A model generated the notes under the pieces. It was not told the DNA's origin and made no database searches. It saw only the letters and a program-made list of their open reading frames with translations. A stretch of DNA of 64,000 bases, taken from the NCBI GenBank assembly GCA_032173965.1, contig CM063298.1, forward strand, positions 10,601,501 to 10,665,500, in the 5' to 3' direction. Source of the stretch: Sitta carolinensis (taxonomy: Eukaryota > Chordata > Aves > Passeriformes > Sittidae). Below are positions 45,101-57,100 of this stretch, in pieces. The translations under genes and the position numbers were made by a program. Position 1 is the stretch's first letter. Each line of letters starts with the position of its first letter.

Positions 45101-48100
45101 AGCTGGATTTGGTGGTCTCAGATTTGGTGTTTCACCCTCCCTTGGACCCTGGTGCCAGCGGTGGCTTCTGTGCCATGGTGGAAAGTCTCCTGCAGGGCAT
45201 CTTCCACATCTCCTCGCTGGTGCCGCGCCTGGCCGCGCACGGTGGCTCCCACCACTACCAGGTGTGTGCGGGGCTGCCCGGGCCGGCGGCTCCGAGGAGG
45301 GGCCACGAGCTCCCACACCACTGTGCTCACTGCTCGCCCTCTCTTCTCCCTCTACACTCTCTCCTTTCTCTTCTTCTTTCCTTTCTTTCTCTTCTCTCCT
45401 TTCTCTCTCCTCCCCCCTTTCTCCCCTCTCCACTCTTCTCGCTCCCCTTTCTCTCTTCTCTCCTTTCTCTCCTCTTTCCCTTCTCCTCCTCCTCTCCCTT
45501 TCTCCCATTTCTGTCTCCTTTTCTCTCCCCTCTCTACTTTCTTTCTTCTCTCCCTTCCTCTCCCTCTTCCCCCTCTTCCCTCTTTCTTTCTTTCTTCTTC
45601 CTCTTATTCCCCTCTTCCCTTCTCTTCTCCTTCCCCTCCCTTCTTCCCCTCTCTCCTTCTTCTCCTTCTCCCTCTCCCTTCTCCTCTCCTTCTCTCCTCT
45701 CCCTTCTCCTTCTTTCTCCTCCTTCTCCCTTCTCCCTTCCCCTTCTCCCTTCTCCCTTCCCTTTCCCTTCTCCTTCTCTTCTCCCTTCTCCTTCTCCCTT
45801 CTCCCTTCTCCCTTTTCCCTTCTCCCCTTTCCCTTCTCCCTTCTCCCTCCCCTTCTCCTTCCCTTCCCTTCTTCTCCCTTTCTCCCTTCTCCTTCCTCCC
45901 TCCCTTTTCCCTTCCCTTCTCCTTTTCTTCCTCCCTTCCTCCCTTCTCCCTTTTCCTCCCTCTCCCTTTTCCTCCCTTCTCCCTTTTCCCTTCCTCCCTC
46001 CCCTTCCTCCTCCGTGCAGCTGTCCTGGCGATGCCCGAGCTGTGCGCGGCTCGCCGGAGCTGCGGAGCCGTGCGGGCGCTGCGGCCGCCTTGTGCAGCGG
46101 GCCACGGCGCGGGGCTGGAGCGCTTCTGGGGCCGTTGGTGCGGGGAGCAGAGCCGGCAGCGGCTGCGGCACGGCCGCTCCCTCGGCCCCGAGGAGCCCGG
46201 GGAGCCCGAGGAGCCGCGCACCCTGCGCCACTTCAGCGAGCGGCTCGGCTCCTACGAGCGGCTCCACGAGGAGGTGGCGGCCATGCAGCCCGTGTGCGCC
46301 TTCCAGGGCTGGCTGAGGCTCGATGCTCGGCCCTTCAAGGCTGCTCTGCTCAATGAGATTAAAAGGTGGAGCCTGGTGTACAAGCAGCATCTCCTGGACC
46401 ACGTCACGCACAGGTGAGAGGGCTGGTCCTGCCTCTGCTGCTGGCACTGCGCCGGGGGTTGTGTCGTGTCACACTGATGGCCAGGGCAGTTAGAGAATCA
46501 GACCCTGAGCTGGAAGGGATCCACGGGACCGGCCAGGGCAGTTCCCGGCCCTGCACAGACCCCCCAGCAGTTCCAGCTCTGGGGGCAGTGTCCAAATGTT
46601 CCTGGAGCTCTGGCAGTGACAGCCCGGAGCTTGGGGCTATGGGCACCTCCAGAGCTGATACAGGAGCAGGAGAAGGCACAGCAGCTCCATCCCTGCCCTG
46701 ATCTCTGCTTGGGGGGAAGCTGGGGACAGTGACAGCCCCTGGGACAGCCCCTGGGGACAGTGACATCCCTGGGACAGCCCCGGGGACAGTGACATCCCTG
46801 GGACGGCCCCTGGGGACAGTGACATCCCTGGGTACCCCTGGGAATGGTGACATCCCTGGGGACAGTGACATCCCTGGGACAGCCCCTGGGACAGCCCCTG
46901 GGGACAGTGACATCCCTGGGACAGCCCCTGGGACGGCCCCTGGGGACAGTGACATCCCTGGGTACCCCTGGGAATGGTGACATCCCTGGGGACAGTGACA
47001 TCCCTGGGTACCCCTGCCATCCCCGAGCCAATGTCCTGGCACCTGGTGTAGGGTGTTAGACAAGCTGTGTGTTTGCCCACTCCTCCTGAGCCAAACAATC
47101 CCATCTCCCCCAGGGCTCTGGGCTTGCTCATACTGGGTTTGATGGTGGCCATCAGTAAGTCAGTAAATCTGCATTTCTGTTATGAGGTTTCTAAAAACCC
47201 ACGATTAAGGTAGCCTGGCATGGGGAGGTGTCTTCAGGCTACAAAAAGGAGCAGTTTGGGCTCCAACTTTTGCTTTAACACGTGTTCCTTGCTCTGAAGA
47301 GCTGCTCAGATCCGTTCAGGACAAGGCCTTGGGTGGTTTATTGGTCAGAACTCAGTCCCAGCTTAGGCTGTGGATGCTCCCAGGGGAGTGCTCAGAGACA
47401 TCTGAGGAGGAAGCTGCTGCCTGGGGTGGTGATGTGATCTCTTGTGTGCTTTTCAGCACCATAAATCTGTCTGGTAATTTCTTTGCAAAGAGGTTTTGTG
47501 CAGCAGAGAGCGAGCATTTAGGAGCTGTTATTGAGAGTCCCTGACTCAGCAGTTTAGTCTTCATTAGGTGAAGTATTTAAGGGTACTTTTAGGCCCAGCA
47601 GCATCCAGAAAATTTAAGCAGGCACTTAAAATGTGTTTTGACACCCAGGAGCCCATTGTTCCTCTGCTGAAAGTGCCCAGTAGCTGGAGAGGTTAAGAGC
47701 AGGATAAGCAGGCGAGGAAATGTGCCCCAAACACTCTCCTTGTCTGTCATGGTTTATGGCTCAAGGGCTTTGAGAGACAGGGATCTGAATCTTAATTTTG
47801 CTGGAGGGATTTTTTTTCTCCCTCCCACTAATGTCCAGTTGCTTTTCTAAACTGCTGTGAGTCTGCCTCACCTGCAGGAGGGAGCTGCCCCGTGAGGAGA
47901 GACAATGCTTGAAGGACAGTCCCTGTTTGATACAGGTTTGAAAAGTCTCAGGTTCACCTGGGCAGCTGGGATCCTTGCAGTGGAAGGGAAGGGGTGAAAA
48001 CTGTCACAGGGTTTGGGTTGGAAGGGGTCTTAGAGCCCACCCATGGCAGGGACCCCTCCCCCTGTCCCAGGCTGCTCCAAGCCCCTCCAGCCTGGCCTGG

Positions 48101-51100
48101 GACACTGCCAGGGATCCAGGGGCAGCCCCAGCTGCTCTGGGCACCCTGTGCCCACCCTCCCAGCCAGAACTGTCCTCTCAGACCCCCCTCCAGAGCCCTC
48201 CCGAGCTCTCTGCCTCTGTTCAGGTACCCCATGTCCAGCTTGGGAAGCCCCTCCCTGTCTCTGCATTCCTTGAATGCACCCTGTACCCCATCCCAGGATA
48301 CCTTTGAGCAGGAATTCCAGTTCTGAGTGTGAAAAACGAGGTTCACTCTCCTGGTAAAATTTTAAAAGGTTTAATAGAGACAGAAACAGACATAGAAAAT
48401 AAAGCAAAGGTTAAAAATGGCCAGGTGCCCTGGTGCTCTGCCAAGAGCACACTGGTGTCTTTTTATAACCACCCCTTTCTATCCTGTTCTTCATGGACTT
48501 ATGCATATTCAGACTTCTCCAAGAACTGTTCTGCATGGCCACTCCTTGGGTCTGCCTTTTTAGAGCATGCCTTCTTCAGTTTTAATTCCCTTCTTATCAT
48601 CCTTTGATTTGGGCTTTGGTCTCTTTTTCACAGGCAGTGAATGCTGAGAGTCACTTGGACCTCTTTTGGAAGTTATCTATTCAGGCAGTTAAAACACACT
48701 ACACCTAAATTCTAAAACTACAGCAAAAAACCCATTATACATACAAGATTCATCTTAACATTTGCAAAAAGCCAACATTAAAATATGCCTTTCTAACTTG
48801 AGGCTGGATCTTAATTCCAGGGGAACTGCCCTCACCCCGTGCTTCCCTCCCTGCTTTGTGCCCTACAGCTTGGCCGAGCTGGACGAGTTCCTCCAAACTG
48901 CCGAGAGAGGTTTGAGCAGGAAGGTGGAGCAGGGTGACTCCAGTGGCTTGGTGGAGGTCATGGGGCACCTGCTGGCTGTGAAGGAACGTCACAGTGCCAC
49001 TGATGCCATGTTTGAGCCCCTGAAGGAAACCATTGAGCTGCTGAGGGCCCATGAGCAGCAGCTGCCTGAGGAGCTCCACCAGCAGCTGGAGGTGGGTGAG
49101 GGCTCGTGGTGGACACAGCAGTGTGCCCAGGAGCACCAGAAAAAGGGAGCAGGAGGGGAGGAGCATCCCAGGGGTATCCAAGGTGTCACTGTGGCGCACA
49201 GAGGGAGCACAGCAACACACAGAGCAGGGGTTCAGGCAGAGAAGAAGAAAAGAACTCTCCAGTTCATTGCTGACCTCGTATCTCTCAGTCTCTGGACAGT
49301 GAGCAGAGATTGCACAGAGCAGTTCCCACCTCTCCATCCCCACTGCTCACTTGAGCAGTCCATCAGGTGAGATCTTTTCACCAAGGAATGCAAACATGAT
49401 CCTTGTTTATCTCACAATTCATGAGAGCTGACTCCACTATACCCAAACACATCAGAGGGCTGATTTTCAGGGATGACACCAAGGCCCTGCTCCCTGTCAT
49501 TAGAGGGCCTCGGTGGGCAGTGTTCTGCTCTGAATTATATTGAGTTTTTTCTTTTTAAGCAGAGATTAAGCCTTTTGTTACGTGTGAAAAACATGGAATT
49601 GCTTGTTCCTACTCCCAGTGATTACTCTTGAAAAAAGAAATTATTGCATTTTCAAATCCATCTGTTAATTAGGTTGAATTATAATTATTTTTAAATTAGC
49701 TGGTTCTTGGCAGCTATGGAGATGGGAAGGATAATGTTGGCAGAGGAGCTCCCTTCTCACAGGACTTCAGTTCTCCTCTGGGTCAAGACCACCAGATCTG
49801 CTTTACCCAGAGGAATTCCTGAGAGCAGGTTAGGAAAATATTTTGGCACCTTTCCACATCTGGCTCTCATGAGTCAGTTTTTTGGGAATTCCTTTTGTTT
49901 CTACAAAAGGGACCATGAGATGAAGGTTGTAAGGAATGGTGAGGTGCCCAGCCAGTGCTGGGGGACAGAGACAAGTCTTCACCCACCACAAAGCATGTGG
50001 GGAACCCAGCTCCACTAAATCCCCCTGTCTGGGAGCTGCTGGTGTGTGCCTGCTTGTGCAAATACCTTCAAATAACTGATTTACTGTCCTGGGGGAAGGA
50101 AAGAGGGTGTTGAGCAGCCATCCAGATGCAGGAGACAGCAGAGGAATTGTTCTTTCTGGCGAGTGACAGCAACACTTGTGTGTGAATGATTCATTCCCTC
50201 CTGCATGGAGTGGGGAAAGCAGAAGTTCCTCCAGGCTCCTCTCCCTCCGTGGTGGTGGAGATGGATGGGCTGCAGGAAAAGAAGGAAGCAGCTCTGTGTG
50301 TGGGCATGGAGAGTGATTTCTACTGAGACTGCAATGAAAAACGCCAGGGAGAGAGTCTCAGGAGGGCTGCCCCACCCTGGCCATCCCTGCTGCCTCAGAG
50401 CTGCCTGCAGTGATTTCCCTTCTTCCCATGGTGGGTCTCTGTTAATCTCCTCAAGAGAGGATGATGGGCTGGGGAGAAACCCAGAGTCTTTCCTGTGGGC
50501 TTGCACAGCACATGGAGAAGAGGGAACCTGGGGACAGCAGAGCCCTTGGCAATCATGGCCTGGTCAAGGTTGGAAAGGACCTTTAAGGTCATGAAATCTC
50601 ACCCATCCACCCAGCACCACCACCAGGACCAGCACTAAACCATGTCCCCAGGTGCCACATTCACAGGTTTTTTGAACACTTCCAGTGACTCCACCGCTGC
50701 CCTGGGCAGCCTGTTCTGATTCTTTACAACCTTTCCTGTGATTTTTTTGTCCTCATATCCAGTCTAAACCCTACAGTCATGGCTTGGGCCATCCCCACCA
50801 CCCTCCCTTGCCATTTTAGCCACGGGGTGAGCCGCTTTCCCCATTCTGTGTCTGTCCACGGGCAGATCTCACCCTGCAGAGCCCATCCTGCCTCCAGCAG
50901 TGCCATGTGCCCACAGGAGCTGCTGGAGAAGTGGAGCCAGGGCTGGTGACTCCACCACTGCCCTGAGCAGCCTGTTCTGATCCTTTACAACCTTTCCTGT
51001 GAATTTTTGTCCTCATGTCCAATCTAAACCCTACAGTCATTGGTTGGGCAATCCCCACCACCCTCCCTTTGCTGTTTTAATCGCGGGGTGAGTCGCTTTC

Positions 51101-54100
51101 CCCGTTCCCTGCCTATCCACGGGCAGATCTCACCCTGCAGAGCCCATCCTGCCTCCCAGCAGTGCCATGTGCCCACAGGAGCTGCCAGAGAAGTGGAGCC
51201 AGGTGAAGAAGCTGGCTGAGGCCGTGAAGCAGCAGGTGGCCCCTCTGCAGGCCAGCGAGGTGAGCGCCCTGCGCCAGAGCTGCGCCGCCTTCGACGCCCA
51301 GCAGCTGCGGCTCAGGGAGCGCTTCGCCAGGGAAGCTCCCTTCAGGTACAGCTCTTCCAGCATCACAGCAGCCCAGAGGGAAAATAAGCTCGTCCCTGTG
51401 GTGCCTTGGAGGGGCTGCCAAGAGCAGAGGCTGGGCAGAGTGAAAGGGGGTGGTTATTAAAGGCCTGCAATAGATGCACCCTGGGCGGTGCAAAGCCTCG
51501 CAGAGGCTGCACCCAGGATGGACAGCCACGGGTTTTTCAGACAGATTTAAGGTTGGTCTGTTTGCATATCAGGGGTTAATTGTCCAATTACAGCTCCAGG
51601 TGATGAAGTCATATCCCCCCAGTTTCTCCCCCCCAATTCACTTTTGTTGATGCTCTTTGTGCCCTGAGGCTGTGGTGTGTCCTTGGATCTCAGGCCCAGA
51701 GGGATTGTTCTGTCTGACCAAAATGTGAAGGCAGCAACCACACTCTGTATGGAGTTCAGAGCTATGCACCGATGCAGTGCAGCATTTGAGAAACATAAAA
51801 GCTGAAATCTTAAGGCATCCCCTGCATGTCCTGGCCATCCACAGATCCCTGCTGTTCCTGCAGTGCTGTGTCCCTGGGAAGGGGCTGGGTTGGGCTGGTG
51901 TCAGCAGTGCCACGAGGCTCAGCCATCAGGGTGTAGTAGAGACCTTTCATCTCTCCCGTGGCTCTCTGAGGCTCTGCTTGTTTTATGGGTCCTTTAGAAG
52001 CTGTTACAATATCACTTACAGAGAATAAACGTTTATTTCTAGGTTTGACACGGAAAAGCCTTATCAACTGCTGGATGCAAAGCACATGGAGATTAAACAG
52101 CTGGAGTCAGCCATGGCCTCAATTTATGAATCAGCTGGCCTGTTTGAAGTCACAGTGCCAGAGTATAAGCAGCTGAAGCAGTGCAGGAAGGAGCTGTGTC
52201 TTCTCAAGGAGCTCTGGGACATGATCTCCCTGGTGAACACCAGCCTGGATGACTGGCAGACCACCAGGTGGGTGGATATTAACGTGGAGAACATGGACCT
52301 GGAGTGCAGGAAGTTTGCAAGAGAGATTCGGAGTTTGGATAAGGAAATGAGGGCGTGGGATGCTTTCAGTGGGCTGGACAGCAAGGTGAAGAACATGCTG
52401 ACAGCCCTGAAGGCTGTGGCAGAGCTTCAGAACCCTGCCATCAGGGAAAGGCACTGGGGCAGCTGATGCAGGTGACGGGCGTGAGGTTTGTGATGGACTC
52501 GGACACCACCCTGGCTGACCTCCTCAAGCTCAACCTGCATGACTTTGAGGGGGAGGTCCACGGCATTGTGGACAAGGCAGTGAGAGAAATGAGCATGGAG
52601 AAGGTGCTGAGGGAGCTGAGGATTACCTGGAGCTCCAGGGAGTTTCAGTATGAGCCTCACCCCCGCACCCACATCCCCTTGCTGAAGTCAGATGAGGAGC
52701 TCATTGAAACTCTGGAAGACAACCAGGTTCAGCTGCAGAATTTAATGTCGTCCAAGTACATTGCCTTCTTCCTGGAGGAGGTGTCTGCCTGGCAGAGGAA
52801 GCTCTCCACCACTGATGCTGTCATCTCCCTCTGGTTCGAGGTGCAGCGCACGTGGTCCCACCTGGAGAGCATTTTCATGGGCTCAGAAGACATCCGGGCA
52901 CAGCTGCCCCAGGTAGGAGCCCCCAGATCCCATATTTCCTGCTGGGAAAGTGTTGGAGAACAGGCTCTGCTGGTAAAAGGGGTTATCTAGTGCCCAATTC
53001 CCCACGGCAGGGCTCTTCTCCTGCTGCCTCGCTTCTCTGGAGGCTCCTCAGGGCTGTGGTTGTTCCCCACGAGGGTTTTGTACCCCAGGCTGTGCTTAGA
53101 CCTCACTGAGGGGCTGGTGAGCTCTGCCCTCATCTCCTTTTCACCTCTGAGCAGACCCAGTGCCCTCAGCTGCTCCTCTGTGGCCCCTCCAGGTCCCTCC
53201 ACTCCACACTCTCTAATGCTTTAATGATTTTCTAAATTGTGGTGCCCAAAGTGCCCAGCGCTGGCAAACCCAGAGCTCCTGGGGGCTGACTGAGAGCTGC
53301 TGCCTTCCTTCAGTGATGCAGGCACTGTGCCTCCTCTTCCTTGGAGGGGAGAGGCCCCAGATCCTCACTCAGGCACTGCAAATCATGGAACAGAGCTGGC
53401 TCAGGCAGCTTGGGCAGCTTTCCCTCCCTGTCCTTCCACGCTGGTGCTGGGGCAGAGCAGCTCTGCTCCTGCTGGGAGCTCCTCAGGGAGCCTCCAGCTC
53501 AGCTCCCAGCGTTATTCCAGGCTCCCAGCCTTGCTGAGGAGGAACAGTGGGGAGGGGGGAGCTTTCCCCTGCCCCAAAGACAGCCCTCAGGGGATGGGGG
53601 CTCTCAGCACACCCTTAGAGCCTTGCTGTGACCTTTGTGTCCCTTTGTAGGACTCCAGACGTTTCGAAGGCATTGATGTGGATTTTAAAGAACTGGCTTA
53701 CGATGTTCAGAAAACCCCAAATGTAGTTGCAGCCACCAATAAACCAGGTCTGTCCCAACAGCTGGAGGACATCCAGAGTAGGTAGGTCGAGCATCAGCCC
53801 CAGATTGTGTCAGGGACTGGAATCAGCCATAAGAACTTGGTTGACCCTTTGCTCCAAAGCTTTTTCTGAGGCTGTGCTTCCTCTGCAGTCACAAATCTCC
53901 AGCTTTGCTGATCTTTCTCAAGTTTTTGTATTTGTGACCCATCACCCTGGGAGGGTGGGAGGCCCTGGATAGGCTTTAAGGTCCCTCCCAACCCAAACCC
54001 TTCTGGAATGCTGTGATGTTTGCAGCAGAGCTGAGCCCATCTGATTGACAAAATTATCCCTGTGTACCCTTGACACGAGGCAAAACACAGCTCCCTGAGA

Positions 54101-57100
54101 CAGGCCTGAGATGGAGACACTTCTCACTTAACACATGAATCTGCCCAAAGAACACTTCAAAGTCCAGGCTAAGCTGTTGTGTCAGTAGCAGCTCTCCATT
54201 TCAAATAAAGATTTGATTTTATTTTCAATCGAACAAGGCCAATGTTCCTCGCAGAGAATGTTATTTAGGAACTTTGTAAGCTCAGCAGCAGTTTAGCATG
54301 TGAACACTGCAAGATTCATTTTAGATCGGAGCAAACAACTTTCCTTTCATGCTTTGCAAACACAAAAAGCTGAGCTGGTTGGAATCAGACTTTAAAATGT
54401 GGCTCATTAGAATAAAAGCAGTTCTGGAAATGTTCATCCCAGTGGATGCCACCACCTGTGGCAGCTAAGAGCTTGTCTAAAGCAGTGGGGCGTGCTGCAA
54501 ACCTTTCCAACCTCTTGTGCCACTTGTGCTTCTGTTTTTTATGAGGCTGCCCTGACTCCTGGGTGTTTTGACCCCTGGAGCAGAGAGTGAGCTCTGAGTT
54601 CCCTTGTGCTTCTTGGGTCTGTCCAGGGCTGTGGGAAGGAGCAGCCTGTGGGCTCAGCTTGTGCCTGGCATTTCCCCACGGGGCATTCACCCCCCTGCCC
54701 TGGGCTCTGCTTTGTCTCCCCAGGTTGTCTTTGTGTGAGAAGGCTCTGGCTGAATATTTGGACATGAAAAGGTTGGCCTTTCCCAGGTTTTACTTCATTT
54801 CTTCTGCAGATTTGCTGGATATTCTTTCCAACGGCACCAACCCACATCTGGTAAGGCTTGTGCTGCATCACCTTGGTGTTTTCCAGCTGTCAGGAGCATC
54901 ACAGAGGGAGGTGTTGACCTGGGACTCTCCTCACTGTCCTTTCTGCAGTGATTTTCTCCCACCCTGCATGGAGTAACAACTCCTTCACTGCTGATCTCCA
55001 TCTGTCATCAATGCCCTGGATCTTTGAGCTGACCTGGGGATGCTTGTGGCACGTTCAGAGAGCACCTCCATGGGTTTTGTGCCACAAAACCAGTGGCTTT
55101 GTTTCTGCTGGGATACAGTGAGGCTGCAGGGAAGTGACTTTGTTGAGGATCTCACCCAAAACTTGTTGCTGACCTTGGATCCCAGCCTGGGATGCCACCA
55201 AACAAAGAGCCCCAGGCTGGTCACTCCAGTGTGGGAGTGTTGACCACTGGTGGCTTGTAGAGGGGCAGTTTTTTAGGCAGAAGAGGCAATTTCCAGTAAG
55301 TGGAAATCCTTTCCCCTGCAAAGCCTTTGGGATGTCCTGCTGGCAGGGCAGGGAGGAGCACAGCCTGCAGCAGCTGAGCTCTGGGCAGGGCTGGGGCTCA
55401 GGGCCAGGCAGTGGCTGAGCCTGCACTGGGTTTCTGGGATGGCTCTGAAGGCCAGGTGTGGGGAACCCCCCAAAATCCACCATTCCTGCTCCTGGCTCAG
55501 CTGGATTGCTGGGTCATCCCCAGGAGGAGCTGGCAGGAGCCTTCCTGCTGTGAGAAATGGCTCCACAGTCCCCTTCCCCATTCCCAGGGATCAGAGCCCT
55601 CTGTGCTCTGTGGGCAGAGCTCAGAGGATTTCAGTCCCAGTCCCAGGGATCAGAGCCCTCTGTGCCCCATGGGCAGAGCTCAGAGGATTTCAGTCCCAGT
55701 CCCATTCCCAGGGATCAGAGCCCTCTGTTCCCCATGCACAGAGCTCAGGGGATTTCAGCCCTGCAGGAGCTTTTCCACGTGGAGCTGCTGTCAGGCAACC
55801 TCAGCCTGGCAATGCCATGCCCTGTCCATTCTGGGAGGCATCACTAATCCTAAAGCTGCTGTGCAAACCAAATCAACGTGCTCACAGCAAATGGAGGCTG
55901 TTGGGTAAGGAATCAATTCCTTATTCCACCTTTTAGCAGTGAGAAATCTCAGCCTCCTTAAGCTTTTCCTCATTTTCAGGGTGTGTGTCAGCACGTGAAT
56001 GGGGCAGGCTTGGAAATGCTCTTGTTGCCACTAACCTTTAACTCTGCTTGGATCTGTTTGCTGCTGCTGGGTGATTTCAGCCCACAGAGTGTCATAAATA
56101 CACAGCTGATTGATGCTTAAAATGGAGAGAGAGAAAGGAAACACAGGAAGCAGAGAAAAGCTGCCGTGTTGAAATGCTCCACGGAGTAAGGAGAAATTCC
56201 TGGTGCTTTCTGTTATTCAAAACTATTTGCAGTAAAATCAAAGTAAATGTCAGGCAGGATCACACACGGATCCGCTCTCAGCCTTTCCACTGTAGTTTCA
56301 AAGCCTGGTAATTCCTAAAGGAGGATTAAATAGACAATGATATTATCCACTTGAACTGGATATCGAGCTGGTGCAGACTCAGGTGCACTCCAGGCCCTGG
56401 TGAGGGAATTGGATGGAGGGCTGGAGCACAGCCAAGGCCCTGCAGAGTGGCCAGGGGCTGGGAGTGGACAGTGGGGGTTGCTGAGCCTGCCCACTCACAG
56501 GAGTAAAATTCAGGACTTTTCTTTGGTACAAAACTGATTTTCAGGGAGTTTCCTGTGAGGAAAGCTGAGGACAGGGCAAGGGCAGCAGGGTGGAGCAGCA
56601 CTACAGGCAGGGGAATTGGGACTCGGGGGTTTGGATGGTTTCTATGCTTTTGCCCTGTCTGGGAGATCTCAGGATTTATCAGGGCCTGCCTGAGCTCTAA
56701 ATGAGGCACAAATAAGTGGGAATGCTGAGAAGGACAGCAGGAGGCTGGTGTCCAAGGTGTCCAAGGTGTCCTTAGTGAGCAGGACTGTGCCTGTCCCACC
56801 TTTGCTGCTCTCTGCTCTGCCTGCCCTGTCTCACTCCGTTCTCCTTTTGCAGGTGCAGCGTCACCTTCCCAAACTCTTTGACAACGTGGCCAAGCTGAAA
56901 TTCCAGGTGGACTCTGAGCAGAAGATGACCAAGGTTGGCCTGGGCATGTACAGCAGAGAGGAGGAATATGTGCAGTTCAGTGAGCCCTGTGACTGCAGCG
57001 GGCAGGTGAGAGGGGACACCTTGCCTGCCAGGTGGGACCTGCTCCCACTCCCTGGGTGGGGCATCCCTGGCCAAGATCCTGTTCAGTTTTACTGCCCTGC

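Noticed and set aside
45017..46447. Long frames across the C/T tract, including a Glu/Arg/Lys-rich minus-strand product
   Set aside because: The pyrimidine tract has almost no stop codons. Only the right end on plus (from about 46,040) is real dynein coding sequence.
52260..52275. GTGGGTGG inside DNAH9 exon 20 as a splice donor
   Set aside because: The protein reads through it in register with the family ([10 protein letters not shown]), so it is coding.
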